64,000 nt of DNA from Marinomonas gallaica (GCF_001639745.1 NZ_LTAX01000014.1:19323-83322), one strand, 5' to 3'. Positions 48,008 to 57,902 are shown, counted from the first letter of the stretch. Numbers and translations are program-made. The notes: generated from the letters alone by a model not told the origin.

Positions 48008-48478
48008 TTACTTCTTACTATTTTGCACTTCGTACAAACGATAGAATTCATGCTGATCGTAAGATCCATGAGAGAAACAAAGCTCGTAGTTCATATCTTT
48101 GGGTAGTTTGCCTTCCGGCGTATATAGGCCCGCGTAGCCAGGAATATACAGTTTTGTATGGCGATCTGAACCATCGAAATAAAGCATGCTTTGTGTCGCG
48201 CCGTCGGCTTTGTTAACAATGCGGTATTTTAATGATGCGGTGTCAATGTCTTCTGCTTTGTAAAGCATAGCTTGGTCGTTTAGCTCCGTGTCTACACCAG
48301 AAATACGCACTAAGAAGTCTTTTGCAGATTTCTCGCCAACACGCATCACAGACACCGAAATAGGCGAACCACAACCTTCATAGTTGTATACGACTCGACC
48401 TAAGTCAGGGCGCTCTTGAGCAGCGAAAGTTAATGCAGAGAAGGTGGCGCCTAGGCCAATAAGAAGCTTACGATACAT
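48008..48478 (-). CDS. Secreted protein of unknown function
   Basis: 156 residues from the ATG at 48478 (AAGGG ten nt upstream); an upstream frame to 48595 adds an implausible N-terminus. A signal peptide (MYRKLLIGLGATFSALTFA) is followed by a compact periplasmic domain. Notable stretches are NYEGCGSPISVSVMRVGEK and YELCFSHGSYDQHEFYRLYE, with two Cys that could pair. No known domain recognised. Composition resembles the core genes rather than the AT-rich cassette beside it. Confidence 0.6.
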   Translation of the reverse strand: MYRKLLIGLGATFSALTFAAQERPDLGRVVYNYEGCGSPISVSVMRVGEKSAKDFLVRISGVDTELNDQAMLYKAEDIDTASLKYRIVNKADGATQSMLYFDGSDRHTKLYIPGYAGLYTPEGKLPKDMNYELCFSHGSYDQHEFYRLYEVQNSKK

Positions 48479-48667
48479 GATGATCAATCCCTTGTGTTTA
48501 ATGAAGATCGCACCATAGCAAGCGACTTTACTAGGTAAAAGCGCAAACTTTGCCACCTGAAATAATTTTTCAATTTCATGACGAAAAGAGCCCATACATT
48601 ACGCTTTGTATACAGTCCTTCTTCAGCGTATCTCGCGATCACTCTATAACAATAACGCAATGGAAGC

Positions 48668-51208
48668 TTACAGCGTCACACTGCGTAGCAACCATTGCTC
48701 AAAGTCGATTGCCGACATAGGACGGGCAAAATGATAACCCTGAAGGTAATCACATCCTTGGCATGCTAAATACTCAGCTTGAGCGACTGTTTCGACCCCT
48801 TCTGCGACCACCTTCATATGAAGACCTTTAGCCATCGCAATGGTCGCAATTACGATGCATTCATCGGATTCGTTTTTACCTATACCGCCGACAAAAGATT
48901 GATCAATTTTTAAATAATGGGCTTCCAGTTCTTTGAGGTAACTGAGTGAGCAATAGCCGGTGCCGAAATCATCAATCGATATACTGATATTGTGATTACG
49001 AAATAATGATAAGTTACGTATCAACTGTTCTGAGCGCACCATTAACGTCGTTTCGGTGAACTCAATCGCAATCGCTTTCGCTGGAATATTGTAAAGCCTC
49101 ATGCCTTCCAATAACTCTAATGCGACATCCGAGTTCGACAACTGAATGGTAGATATATTGATCGATAATTTACCGACTGGAATATCTCGGTCACGCCAAT
49201 CTGCTAGTTGACGCAAGGAGGTATCAATGATCCAGCGCCCTAACTCGATGATTTGACCACTGTCTTCAGCAATCGGGATAAAGTCTGCAGGAGAAATCCA
49301 CTCGCCACCGCGCTGCCAACGAACCAGCACTTCAGCACCTATTGATGCTTCGCTAAGAGCCGCGACCTGTGGCTGATAATGCAGTGATAGCTGATCACTC
49401 TGACTCAATGCTTCTTCCAAATGACGCTGAGTCGCCACCCGACGCTGCATGTTTTCATCCATGGACTCATCAAAGAAGCGGTACGTATTTTTACCCGAGT
49501 GCTTGGCTCGATACATCGCTAAGTCGGCTTGGCGTAATAGAGCCGAGGCATCAATTGAGTCAATCTCATTCATCGATACGCCAACACTGCAACTTACAGA
49601 AAACGTGGTATCACGATAATCAAAAGGAACCGCCAATGCTGACACGATACTTTGCGCTAGATGGTGTATTTGGGCTTCAGTGCCAGCAGGATGTAGGAAA
49701 ATCGCAAACTCATCGCCTCCTAAGCGTGACAACAATGCCTCATCAGGCATCAGTGATTGCAACTTATTAGCAACACGCTTTAGTAATGCGTCCCCCGCAT
49801 CATGGCCCAAGGTATCATTGATTTCTTTGAACCGATCTAAATCGATAAACATTAATGCTACGGAGCCATATTGACGCTTAGAGACACAGTCTTCTAAACA
49901 TTGCTCAAAGTATCGGCGATTAGCCAATCCAGTCAAATCGTCATGTTGCGCCATATACAAGACTTGTTGCTCTGCTTGTTTACGATCCGTAATGTCTTCG
50001 TGTACCGCGATAAAATATTCGATTTCATCTTTGTGACCCACGACTGGCGTAATGGTTTGATCGACCGTAATAAGACTGCCATCTTTGTGGCGATTAATCA
50101 GCTCATTGCGCCAACTATGGCCTCGGCTGATCGTACTCCAGAGCTCTTTAAAAAATAAACGTTCATGCACACCAGAATTTAATACACGTGGTGTTTTACC
50201 TCTCACTTCTTTCAAGCTATAGCCTGTTAAACGAATAAAAGCATCATTTACCCATTCAATTTTCCCTTTGGGGTCGGTAATAAAAATCGCATTGGCGGTA
50301 CTTCGAATCGCCATACTGAGCAGGTAGTTATTCCCTTGTATCTGATCTCGTTTATGTCGTAGCACGAGGTACATGGCAAGCATCACCACTAAAACACTCG
50401 CCAACACCGCAAAGATGGTTTTAACGACTTGAGCATCATGGTACCAGTTGGCGAGGGCATCTTTGTTATAAGACCTTATGGCGATGACAATGGGATAAAA
50501 AGACGTAGCACGGTAACTGTCTAGGTATTCGCCCTCTTGCCCTTGGCCTCGTACCTCGCCCCAAGATCGCTCCATAATCAGTGATTGCAGCTTTTCATCT
50601 AATAGCTCAAGGTCATTACCAATAACGTTTTCACCCGTAAATAAAAACAGTGATACTTCGCGTCGGCTGCTGGAAACGGACTGAAACAGGCTTTGATAGT
50701 AATTCAAATTAATCGATCCAATGACATAGCCGACCACTTCACCATGGAGCTTGTAAGGCACACAGATTGGCCAGTATTCAAGCTCTGGAATCATTACTTC
50801 ATCCCCCCAGAAGCGACCCTTTTGCGAAGGTAAAAATAAAACTTCTGTATTCGATACGCGTTGCGAACATTGCTTGGCTAGGGCTAGCGGCACCACATCA
50901 ATACTGCGCATTTGCGGTAGGCCGTGCAGTAACCGGTTTTTAAGTGTTTCTAATGTACGAGGTGGCCGCTCTAACACGTTGGCTGAAATCGTTTGTAATG
51001 CACCAACAGCAGATTGCAAAGAACGAATCACAGAATCCTCGAGCGCATACGCTAACGAGGCACTGGTCATAGACTGCTCCTCAAGAGAACGTTCATAACC
51101 ACGCACCAGAATATTTTGTAAACTGATCGCCATCACTAACAACACAATGACGGCACTCGCCACGATCACTGTCTGGCGCTGTATGATAGTAGATATAATT
51201 TTGAGCAA
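48668..51208 (-). CDS. Membrane PAS-GGDEF-EAL dual c-di-GMP protein
   Basis: 846 residues. Two membrane helices (about 13-33 and 265-285) flank a periplasmic sensor of about 230 residues. A PAS domain (about 300-410, ending VHEDITDRKQAEQQ) precedes GGDEF (about 418-575, SRLGGDEFAIFL intact) and EAL (about 590-840). The EAL signature reads AEVLVRW, retaining the catalytic Glu; EFTET, IDDFGTGYCSLSYL and LKIDQSFV look functional. It may synthesise and degrade c-di-GMP. The start is the TTG at 51208; upstream ATG choices are poor. It is divergent from a solute-binding protein 87 nt away. Confidence 0.92.
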   Translation of the reverse strand: MLKIISTIIQRQTVIVASAVIVLLVMAISLQNILVRGYERSLEEQSMTSASLAYALEDSVIRSLQSAVGALQTISANVLERPPRTLETLKNRLLHGLPQMRSIDVVPLALAKQCSQRVSNTEVLFLPSQKGRFWGDEVMIPELEYWPICVPYKLHGEVVGYVIGSINLNYYQSLFQSVSSSRREVSLFLFTGENVIGNDLELLDEKLQSLIMERSWGEVRGQGQEGEYLDSYRATSFYPIVIAIRSYNKDALANWYHDAQVVKTIFAVLASVLVVMLAMYLVLRHKRDQIQGNNYLLSMAIRSTANAIFITDPKGKIEWVNDAFIRLTGYSLKEVRGKTPRVLNSGVHERLFFKELWSTISRGHSWRNELINRHKDGSLITVDQTITPVVGHKDEIEYFIAVHEDITDRKQAEQQVLYMAQHDDLTGLANRRYFEQCLEDCVSKRQYGSVALMFIDLDRFKEINDTLGHDAGDALLKRVANKLQSLMPDEALLSRLGGDEFAIFLHPAGTEAQIHHLAQSIVSALAVPFDYRDTTFSVSCSVGVSMNEIDSIDASALLRQADLAMYRAKHSGKNTYRFFDESMDENMQRRVATQRHLEEALSQSDQLSLHYQPQVAALSEASIGAEVLVRWQRGGEWISPADFIPIAEDSGQIIELGRWIIDTSLRQLADWRDRDIPVGKLSINISTIQLSNSDVALELLEGMRLYNIPAKAIAIEFTETTLMVRSEQLIRNLSLFRNHNISISIDDFGTGYCSLSYLKELEAHYLKIDQSFVGGIGKNESDECIVIATIAMAKGLHMKVVAEGVETVAQAEYLACQGCDYLQGYHFARPMSAIDFEQWLLRSVTL

Positions 51209-51295
51209 TGTTATTAACCTAGATCAGTTCAAATACGTTATAGATCTGCATAATAAGCGTAGCTTATCGTTTATATTATTAAGAGGTTTTGACAT

Positions 51296-52099
51296 ATGTC
51301 GCTTAGAGCCAAAGCAAGTGCTTTCTTTTTCGGGATTCTTATACTACTCACTGGAAATGCTTTCGCAGAAACGAATCCGACCCTCGACGCTATCACAGAA
51401 AGAGGGCAAGTAAACGTTTGTATTTGGCCTGACTATTTCTCCATTACCTATCTCAGCCCACGCACACAGCAGCTAGAAGGGATCGACATCGATTTAAGTC
51501 AAGCGCTGGCAACGGATTTAGGCGTTAACGTAAATTACGTCAAAACCCATTTTGGCCGTTTTATGGATGACCTAGAAGCAGGCAAGTGTGATGTCGCCAT
51601 GTTTGGTGTTGGTAATACCGAAGCACGCCGTCAGCGCATTGCTTTTACTGAGCCTTACTTGGCCAGCAATATGTATGCAGTCACTACACAAAATCATCCG
51701 TTTATTAAACGCTGGCAGGATATAGATCAGAAAGGCGTCATCGTGTGTGTCCAAAGAGGGACTTACATGGAAAGCGCCATGCGTAAGTCACTCAAACATG
51801 CCACGCTAACCACCGTCCGTAAACCAAACGAACGAGAATTAGAAGTACTGTCTGGCCGAGCAGACGTTTTTATTACAGATTATCCTTACGGGCAGAAGAT
51901 GATCCATGTATACGACTGGGCTGAGCTGCTCGCGCCACCCGGTAAGACAAAGCAGTTCCAATACGCTTATGCGGTTGCCAAAGGCGACACCAAGTGGCTT
52001 GCACGCATGGAACAGTTTGTCAGTGATATTAAGCAGGATGGACGCTTAGAAACGGCGGCGGCAAACAACAACTTGTCGCCAATCATCATTACAGAGTAA
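51296..52099 (+). CDS. Periplasmic solute-binding protein, SBP_bac_3 type
   Basis: 267 residues with a signal peptide ending near NAFAET. The mature protein has the two-lobe binding fold typical of polar amino acid binding proteins: PDYFSITYLSPRTQQLEGIDIDLSQALATDLGV, FTEPYLASNMYAV and the hinge segment VFITDYPYG. No ABC permease is next to it. It is transcribed away from the GGDEF-EAL gene with an 87-nt shared region, which suggests co-regulation or partner sensing; that is inference. Ends at a terminator convergent with argS. Confidence 0.88.
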   Translation: MSLRAKASAFFFGILILLTGNAFAETNPTLDAITERGQVNVCIWPDYFSITYLSPRTQQLEGIDIDLSQALATDLGVNVNYVKTHFGRFMDDLEAGKCDVAMFGVGNTEARRQRIAFTEPYLASNMYAVTTQNHPFIKRWQDIDQKGVIVCVQRGTYMESAMRKSLKHATLTTVRKPNERELEVLSGRADVFITDYPYGQKMIHVYDWAELLAPPGKTKQFQYAYAVAKGDTKWLARMEQFVSDIKQDGRLETAAANNNLSPIIITE

Positions 52100-52125
52100 A
52101 GCCCACCCCCCTAACTGAACGATCA

Positions 52126-52162
52126 AAAAAGCCCGAGCATGCACACCATGCTCGGGCTTTTT
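52126..52162. terminator. Bidirectional terminator between SBP gene and argS
   Basis: AAAAAGCCCGAGCATG and CATGCTCGGGCTTTTT form a perfect 16-bp stem with loop CACAC. Confidence 0.93.
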
Positions 52163-52182
52163 AATGATCAGAAGCATTAAGC

Positions 52183-53916
52183 TTACATACGTTCTAGGGT
52201 TTCGATGCCTAACAGCTCTAGACCTTGTTTCAAGGTCGATGCCGTATTCAACGCCAATTGCAAACGGCTTTCTTTGACCGCGTCGTCTGCGTTTAGAATT
52301 GGGCAGGCTTCGTAGAAGGTCATGAAGATACCCGCCAGCTCGTATAAGTAGGCACACAAGAAGTGTGGCATACCATCGCTGATCACTTGCTGAACCGCTT
52401 CTTCTAACTGACAAAGTTTCACTGCCAAAGCACGCTCTTGGTCTTCTACCACGGTAATCGGTGCATTCAACGCTGATACGTCCATTTCTGAACGGCGTAC
52501 AATACTCGCCACGCGTGAGTAAGCGTACAATAAATAAGGCGCTGTATTGCCTTCGAAGCTCAACATAGAGTCCCAGTTGAACACATAATCAGACGTACGG
52601 TTTTTCGACAAATCGGCGTATTTTACCGACGCAATACCAACCACTCGGCCGATATTGCGTTGCTCATCTTCCGACATGTCTGGGTTTTTAGACGCTACCA
52701 ATTGGAAGGCGCGCTCTTGCGCTTCTTCCAGCAATGCAGACAGCTTCGCCACACCACCAGAACGGGTCTTAAATGGTTTACCATCACTGCCCATAACCGT
52801 ACCGAACGGCATGTGCTCTAGGCTGGTTTCGGGCTTCACAAAGTTCGCTTTACGCGACAAGGTAAAGATTTGCTGGAAATGCAACGACTGACGCGCATCG
52901 ACGAAGTACAACACTCGATCAGCATTTAGTGCTGTCTGACGGTAACGCACTGCTGCCAGATCCGTCGTAGCGTATAAGAAGCCACCGCCCGTTTTCTGCA
53001 CAATAATAGGGGTAATCTCACCCTCTTTGTTTGCAAACTCTTCCATGAAAACACACTGTGCGCCGTTTGACTCTTGCAATAGGCCCTGCTCTTTCAGCTC
53101 ATTGACCACATTCGCTAAGTCGTCGTTATAAGCACTTTCAGGTTTCACATCTTTACGTGCTAGAGAAACACCTAGCATTTGGTACGTCTCTTCACAGTGC
53201 TGTAATGACACTTGAATGAATTCGTTCCAAAGCTTCAGACATTGCTCATCACCAGACTGAAGTGAAACAACTAATTCACGAGCATGCGCCGCAAATGCTT
53301 CATCTTCGTCAAAACAGATTTTCGCTTCACGATAGAAGGTTTCAAGATCAGAAAGCGCCATACTCACTTCCGAACTCTGCGCACGTAGACGCTCCATGTA
53401 CGCCAGCAACATACCAAACTGAGTGCCCCAGTCGCCGACGTGGTTCTGACGGACAACATTGTGGCCTAAGAACTCAAGGGTACGTACTACCGCATCACCA
53501 ATGACCGTAGAACGCAGATGACCCACGTGCATTTCTTTGGCTAAGTTGGGGCCAGAGTAATCCACTACCACGGTTTGCGGATCCGCAACAACGGTCACGT
53601 CTAAGCGATCACTGTTACGCAGCTGCGCAAGAGCACCACTTAACCATTCGTTTTTCACAAAAATATTTATGAAGCCAGGGCCTGCAATTTCGACTTTGTC
53701 AGCCACATCAGACATGTCCAATTGCTCAAGTACTTTGGCCGCAAACTCTCGTGGATTCGTGCCAATTTTCTTAGCCGCGCCCATGATGCCGTTGGCTTGG
53801 TAATCACCAAATTGAACTTTTGCAGACTGACGAACCAATGCTGGCGCATCTTCAGCCGCACCGGCTGCGACCATGGCCGCTTGAATACGTTGATTAAGAA
53901 GCGTTTGAATATTCAC
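52183..53916 (-). CDS. argS: Arginyl-tRNA synthetase
   Basis: Class I aminoacyl-tRNA synthetase charging tRNA-Arg. The GTG at 53916 gives [14 protein letters not shown] at the N-terminus and 577 residues, equal to the E. coli enzyme; an ORF start 16 codons earlier is not credible. The HIGH-type motif is in [15 protein letters not shown], with QFGDYQANG before it. The C-terminal anticodon-binding domain has [13 protein letters not shown]. Preceded by a 12-bp hairpin in its leader. Confidence 0.97.
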   Translation of the reverse strand: MNIQTLLNQRIQAAMVAAGAAEDAPALVRQSAKVQFGDYQANGIMGAAKKIGTNPREFAAKVLEQLDMSDVADKVEIAGPGFINIFVKNEWLSGALAQLRNSDRLDVTVVADPQTVVVDYSGPNLAKEMHVGHLRSTVIGDAVVRTLEFLGHNVVRQNHVGDWGTQFGMLLAYMERLRAQSSEVSMALSDLETFYREAKICFDEDEAFAAHARELVVSLQSGDEQCLKLWNEFIQVSLQHCEETYQMLGVSLARKDVKPESAYNDDLANVVNELKEQGLLQESNGAQCVFMEEFANKEGEITPIIVQKTGGGFLYATTDLAAVRYRQTALNADRVLYFVDARQSLHFQQIFTLSRKANFVKPETSLEHMPFGTVMGSDGKPFKTRSGGVAKLSALLEEAQERAFQLVASKNPDMSEDEQRNIGRVVGIASVKYADLSKNRTSDYVFNWDSMLSFEGNTAPYLLYAYSRVASIVRRSEMDVSALNAPITVVEDQERALAVKLCQLEEAVQQVISDGMPHFLCAYLYELAGIFMTFYEACPILNADDAVKESRLQLALNTASTLKQGLELLGIETLERM

Positions 53917-53939
53917 AAAAAACCCATTTGTAGAATCAC

Positions 53940-53975
53940 ACAACCCTCTGGCAAAGCAATTCACCAGAGGGTTGT
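53940..53975 (-). terminator. Hairpin between ilvA and argS
   Basis: ACAACCCTCTGG and CCAGAGGGTTGT form perfect 12-bp arms around a 12-nt loop, 23 nt before the argS GTG and 44 nt after the ilvA stop. It lacks a T-run, so it may end ilvA transcripts weakly or act as a leader structure for argS. Confidence 0.6.
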
Positions 53976-54019
53976 CATGTTAGTAGAAGTTGGCGCTATG
54001 ATAACCGATTTTCGACGAT

Positions 54020-55525
54020 TTAGCGAAAGAACAGCTTACACGCTGGGTTATCGTTCTCGTCTTGGTAAGGGTAGCCCAGTTCATCTAAGTAGCGCGTCAC
54101 ATCAGTTTCTTCACCTACCGCCTGTAAGCCCACCAATACTCGACCGTAAGCATCACCATGGTTACGATAATGGAACATAGAAATATTCCACTGACCGCCC
54201 AACGTATTGAGGAATTTTAACAAGGCACCAGGACGTTCAGGGAACTCAAAACTGTACAGAAGCTCGCCTTTATCGCTGCGCAAATGACCGCCGATCATGT
54301 GACGTACATGAACTTTTGCCGTTTCATCATCGGTCAAATCAATGATTTCATACTCTTTCAGATCCTGTAGCAGCTCTTCTCGGCTGTGTGGGCTACCGCC
54401 TAATCCAACCCCTACAAAAATCACCGCTTCGTTGTCATCACTGTAGCGGTAGTTAAATTCGGTAATGGCACGGCCCACTAGCGCCTGACAAAAGTCTTTA
54501 AAACTGCCTGGTGCTTCTGGAATTTTCACGGCAATAATCGCTTCGCGTTTTTCACCTAATTCCGCACGTTCTGACACATGACGTAGACGGTCGAAGTTCA
54601 CGTTGGCACCAGAATTAATCGCCACTAAGCGCTGACCTGTTGCACCTTCGCGCTCAATGTATTTCTTCAACCCTGCCAGTGCACACGCGCCTGCAGGCTC
54701 AGTGATGGCTCGGGTATCATCGTAGATATCTTTGATCGCTGCACACATTTCATCGGTGTTCACAGTGATGACTTCATCGACGCATTCTTTGGCAATTTCA
54801 AACGTGTTTTTACCAATCTCAGCGACCGCCACCCCTTCAGCAAAAATGCCTACTTGAGCCAAACGTGTCGGCTTGCCTGCTTCCAAAGCCGCCTTTAAAC
54901 ACGCCGCATCCGTTGGTTCCACACCGATAATTTTGATTTCAGGACGCAAGTATTTGATGTACGCCGAAACACCCGCAATTAAGCCACCACCGCCAACAGG
55001 GATAAACACCGCATCGATGTTTCCTTCGATCTGGCGCAACAGCTCCATACCGATGGTACCTTGACCCGCAATGGTATCGATGTCATCAAACGGGTGAACG
55101 TAAACTTGGCCTGTTTGCGCCATGATTTCTTGAGACTTCGCAAAGGCGGCATCAAAGGCATCACCAGACAACACCACTTCCGCACCACGAGCACGAACGG
55201 CATTCACTTTTACATCGGGTGTGGTTTCAGGCATAACAATCGTGGCTTTAATACCTAACTTTTTCGCAGCCAATGCTAAGCCTTGAGCATGATTACCCGC
55301 CGACGCTGCAATGACCCCTTTGGCACGATCGGCTGCGGAAAGCTGAATAATTTTGTTGTATGCGCCACGAATCTTAAACGAGAACACTGGCTGTAGGTCT
55401 TCTCGTTTCAAAATAATGTCGTTACCCAAACGCTTAGAGAGTTGCGTGGCATGGGAAACGGGAGTTTCTACTGCGACGTCATAGACTGGCGCTTGTAGAA
55501 TTTTTTTGATGATCGTATGAGGCAT
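54020..55525 (-). CDS. ilvA: Threonine ammonia-lyase, biosynthetic
   Basis: PLP enzyme forming 2-oxobutyrate from threonine for isoleucine synthesis. The PLP lysine is in VFSFKIRGAYNK (about 55), the phosphate-binding loop is PVGGGGLIAG (about 185-194), and SAGNHAQGLAL is conserved. The C-terminal third holds two ACT-like regulatory domains (IMVK-type, PEAPGSFKDFCQAL and FPERPGALLKFLNTL), consistent with isoleucine feedback. I chose the ATG at 55525, six nt after AGGA; upstream GTG/ATG starts are worse. Length 501, near the usual 514. Confidence 0.95.
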   Translation of the reverse strand: MPHTIIKKILQAPVYDVAVETPVSHATQLSKRLGNDIILKREDLQPVFSFKIRGAYNKIIQLSAADRAKGVIAASAGNHAQGLALAAKKLGIKATIVMPETTPDVKVNAVRARGAEVVLSGDAFDAAFAKSQEIMAQTGQVYVHPFDDIDTIAGQGTIGMELLRQIEGNIDAVFIPVGGGGLIAGVSAYIKYLRPEIKIIGVEPTDAACLKAALEAGKPTRLAQVGIFAEGVAVAEIGKNTFEIAKECVDEVITVNTDEMCAAIKDIYDDTRAITEPAGACALAGLKKYIEREGATGQRLVAINSGANVNFDRLRHVSERAELGEKREAIIAVKIPEAPGSFKDFCQALVGRAITEFNYRYSDDNEAVIFVGVGLGGSPHSREELLQDLKEYEIIDLTDDETAKVHVRHMIGGHLRSDKGELLYSFEFPERPGALLKFLNTLGGQWNISMFHYRNHGDAYGRVLVGLQAVGEETDVTRYLDELGYPYQDENDNPACKLFFR

Positions 55526-55576
55526 ATACATTCCTGCTTTTTTCTCCGAAAGCACGCCAGCAATGTGGCGCTCAAG

Positions 55577-55744
55577 GGGGTAACTCTGCTAAAAAACGAA
55601 CCCGCAATATACTCCTTCCGCCCTTTATGAGCAAAGCCTTGGGCGGGATTTGACTGCTTTTTAGGTGAACACGGCAACTTCGTCCTAGAGGGGTAACAAT
55701 AGCTCGGCTAACTGACTATAATGTGCTCACCCAATCGGGGTAAC
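55577..55744 (+). promoter_or_regulatory. Three GGGGTAAC motifs and promoter upstream of rpiA
   Basis: The 8-mer GGGGTAAC occurs at 55577-55584, 55690-55697 and 55737-55744. A TATAAT (55717-55722) lies between the second and third copies. The second covers the -35 zone and the third lies just past the likely start site, so occupancy would affect rpiA transcription. Confidence 0.5.
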
Positions 55745-55780
55745 ACCCTCACTCAAACATCAGTCACAGGTTTATCCAGC

Positions 55781-56452
55781 ATGACGCAAGACGATTTAAA
55801 AAAAGCAGTTGCTGTCGCCGCAGTTGAATACATTTTACCGCTACTTGAAGAAGACACCATTGTCGGTGTGGGTACGGGTTCAACCGCTAACATGTTCATA
55901 GACGAATTGGCGAAACACAAACAACTATTCGACGGCACAGTTGCAAGCTCTGAAGCTTCTGCAGAACGTCTAAAAGGTCACGGCATTCCTGTGTATGACC
56001 TAAACGCTGTGAACTCGATCCGTGTTTACGTAGATGGTGCCGATGAATCAAACAATCACCTTCACCTAATTAAAGGCGGCGGTGCAGCACTAACACGCGA
56101 AAAAATTGTGGCCGCATGCTCAGAAGAATTCGTTTGCATCGCAGACGAATCAAAACTTGTGAAAGTATTGGGCGATTTTCCACTACCCGTGGAAGTGATC
56201 CCGATGGCGCGCAGCTACGTGGCGCGTGAATTGGTCAAACTTGGCGGCGACCCAGTGTACCGTGAAGGTGTGGTCACAGATAACGGCAACAGCATCTTAG
56301 ACGTATACAACATGCAGATCGTTGACCCAGTGAAATTGGAAAGCCAAATCAATGAGATCGTTGGTGTGGTGACAAACGGCTTATTCGCTGCACGCCCAGC
56401 AAACGTCTTGTTGCTAGGCACTCAGTCTGGTGTGAAAACACTTAAGGCTTAG
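55781..56452 (+). CDS. rpiA: Ribose-5-phosphate isomerase A
   Basis: Interconverts ribose-5-phosphate and ribulose-5-phosphate in the pentose phosphate pathway. 223 residues from the ATG at 55781 (an upstream frame start at 55721 would add 20 residues). Motifs: [11 protein letters not shown] (about 28-38), VDGADE (about 82-87) and [14 protein letters not shown] (about 94-107). Divergent from ilvA; followed by the hairpin repeat cluster. Confidence 0.97.
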   Translation: MTQDDLKKAVAVAAVEYILPLLEEDTIVGVGTGSTANMFIDELAKHKQLFDGTVASSEASAERLKGHGIPVYDLNAVNSIRVYVDGADESNNHLHLIKGGGAALTREKIVAACSEEFVCIADESKLVKVLGDFPLPVEVIPMARSYVARELVKLGGDPVYREGVVTDNGNSILDVYNMQIVDPVKLESQINEIVGVVTNGLFAARPANVLLLGTQSGVKTLKA

Positions 56453-56467
56453 TTTGTCAGATAGCCC

Positions 56468-56534
56468 GAGACCATTTCTCGTTTCTCGCTCTACGCGCAA
56501 GCGCTAGAGGTCGCTTCAAAACGAAACTGGTCTC
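56468..56534 (-). repeat. Nested inverted repeat, unit A (core inverted)
   Basis: 67 nt. Outer arms GAGACCA and TGGTCTC. The 28-nt core, on the minus strand AGCGACCTCTAGCGC followed by TTGCGCGTAGAGC, folds as CTCTAGCGC-TT-GCGCGTAGAG with one bulged G. The core is in the opposite orientation to units B and C. Confidence 0.75.
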
Positions 56535-56607
56535 AGTCTTAGCAGACTTATCTGGATAGGTGTTAGAACCTAACCATCTAAACTAGCTCTACGGTCTTGT
56601 TGGGCAG

Positions 56608-56674
56608 GGGCTCAACGTTATTTTCCAGTGACTTTTAGCGCTTGCGCGTGGAACGGAAAATAATTGTTGAGGCC
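56608..56674 (+). repeat. Nested inverted repeat, unit B
   Basis: 67 nt. Outer arms CTCAAC/GTTGAG and TTATTTTCC/GGAAAATAA, separated by a small G/TT internal loop. The core is AGTGACTTTTAGCGC plus TTGCGCGTGGAAC; differences from the other cores fall as G-T wobbles or compensations in the inner stem. Confidence 0.78.
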
Positions 56675-56717
56675 TAGCCTTCCTACCTAAACTCGTTCCG
56701 CAGACTTATTAAGGTAA

Positions 56718-56782
56718 AGCCCTGCGTTATTTTTCAGCGACTTCTAGCGCCTGCGCGTAGAGCGAAAAATAATTGCAGGGCT
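56718..56782 (+). repeat. Nested inverted repeat, unit C
   Basis: 65 nt. Outer arms AGCCCTGC/GCAGGGCT and TTATTTTTC/GAAAAATAA, with the same G/TT internal loop as unit B. The core is AGCGACTTCTAGCGC plus CTGCGCGTAGAGC. The outermost 8 bp differ completely from unit B yet stay complementary. Confidence 0.78.
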
Positions 56783-56815
56783 CTAGCTCGCTAAATAACC
56801 AGCAGAACTAATAAA

Positions 56816-57775
56816 CTAGAACCAGCGACTCTTACGCATCAAAACAAATTGACCGATGCCCATGAATACCAGCACTCCGACAAACAGCCAGAATGCGGCA
56901 CTATTCTCTACTCCAGGCATGCCACCAATGTTGATACCAAATAAGCCCGTTAAGAAGCCTAATGGCATAAAGATACCGGACAGGATCGACAGCACGTACA
57001 TACGCGCGTTCATCTTCTCCGCTTGGTGGTTGGCAAACTCTTCCTGCATTAATAGACAACGCTCACGTAAGGATTCAAGTCCTTCCACATAACGTGTGAT
57101 CTCATTGGAAGCCTCCTGTATTTTCGCGACTTGCTCTTTCGTCATCCATGGCAGAACTTCCACGGCTAAACGCGCAATGGCTTCCTTTTGCGGCACCAGA
57201 AATCGACGTAAGCGGACGGTTTGCAAACGACGCTCAACTAAAGTACTACGTTGCTCCGGCAATACTTCCTCGGCCATATCTTCTTCAAGATCACCCAGCG
57301 TATCCTCTATACCGTCAATCACCCCTGCCATACGTATCGTGAGGGTATGCGTTAATGTGGCGATAAGATCGGCTATGTTTTCCGCGCCAATGCCCTGCTC
57401 TAACTGACTAACTTGCTCCATTACAGAGAGTAAACGTCGGCGGCGTGTAGAAACTACGAAATGCGGCGTCACCCATAAACGTAAAGACACCATGTCAGAC
57501 GGATCTGAATCAGGGTTAAGGTTGACTCCACGTAGCGTCATTAATACACCATTTCCCATTTTGACGGTACGCGGACGTGTTTCGTCGGCATATAACGCTT
57601 GCACGACAGCCTCTGGAATTGAATCCATATTATCCATCCATTCACGTCCACCGTTTTGAGAACAATCGATGTGTACCCAGTGCGCTCCACTTTGGGGAAC
57701 ATCAGCCGGTAAGTCTGACATGCGTTCCGCACCGCCATGACCATCAAATTTCAAATAATGCAGTAAATATTCCAT
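56816..57775 (-). CDS. zntB: CorA-family divalent cation transporter, ZntB-like
   Basis: 319 residues. A cytoplasmic alpha/beta domain (about 1-170) and a long helix lead to two C-terminal membrane helices (about 258-280 and 290-312). The loop after the first helix is FGINIGGMPG, the GIN variant characteristic of ZntB rather than GMN of Mg-transporting CorA. Predicted zinc or other cation transport. Convergent with rpiA across the repeat cluster. Confidence 0.9.
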   Translation of the reverse strand: MEYLLHYLKFDGHGGAERMSDLPADVPQSGAHWVHIDCSQNGGREWMDNMDSIPEAVVQALYADETRPRTVKMGNGVLMTLRGVNLNPDSDPSDMVSLRLWVTPHFVVSTRRRRLLSVMEQVSQLEQGIGAENIADLIATLTHTLTIRMAGVIDGIEDTLGDLEEDMAEEVLPEQRSTLVERRLQTVRLRRFLVPQKEAIARLAVEVLPWMTKEQVAKIQEASNEITRYVEGLESLRERCLLMQEEFANHQAEKMNARMYVLSILSGIFMPLGFLTGLFGINIGGMPGVENSAAFWLFVGVLVFMGIGQFVLMRKSRWF

Positions 57776-57902
57776 AACGTTTTCTCTCGCAGTGCTCAGT
57801 CCAAACCTTTGAACTCGTTAATTATTGGCTTTATAAGCTGACGTCAACTCAAGGGGGTGGCATAATTTCAATCATTGACTATTTATTAAAGGATCCTATG
57901 CC

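Larger units (their letters stand above)
56453..56815. other. Repeat-filled spacer between rpiA and the CorA-like gene
   Basis: 363 nt between convergent genes. I see no coding sequence; the DNA consists mainly of three related nested hairpins (separate entries) and short linkers sharing GCAGACTTAT (56542-56551 and 56700-56709). Confidence 0.7.
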
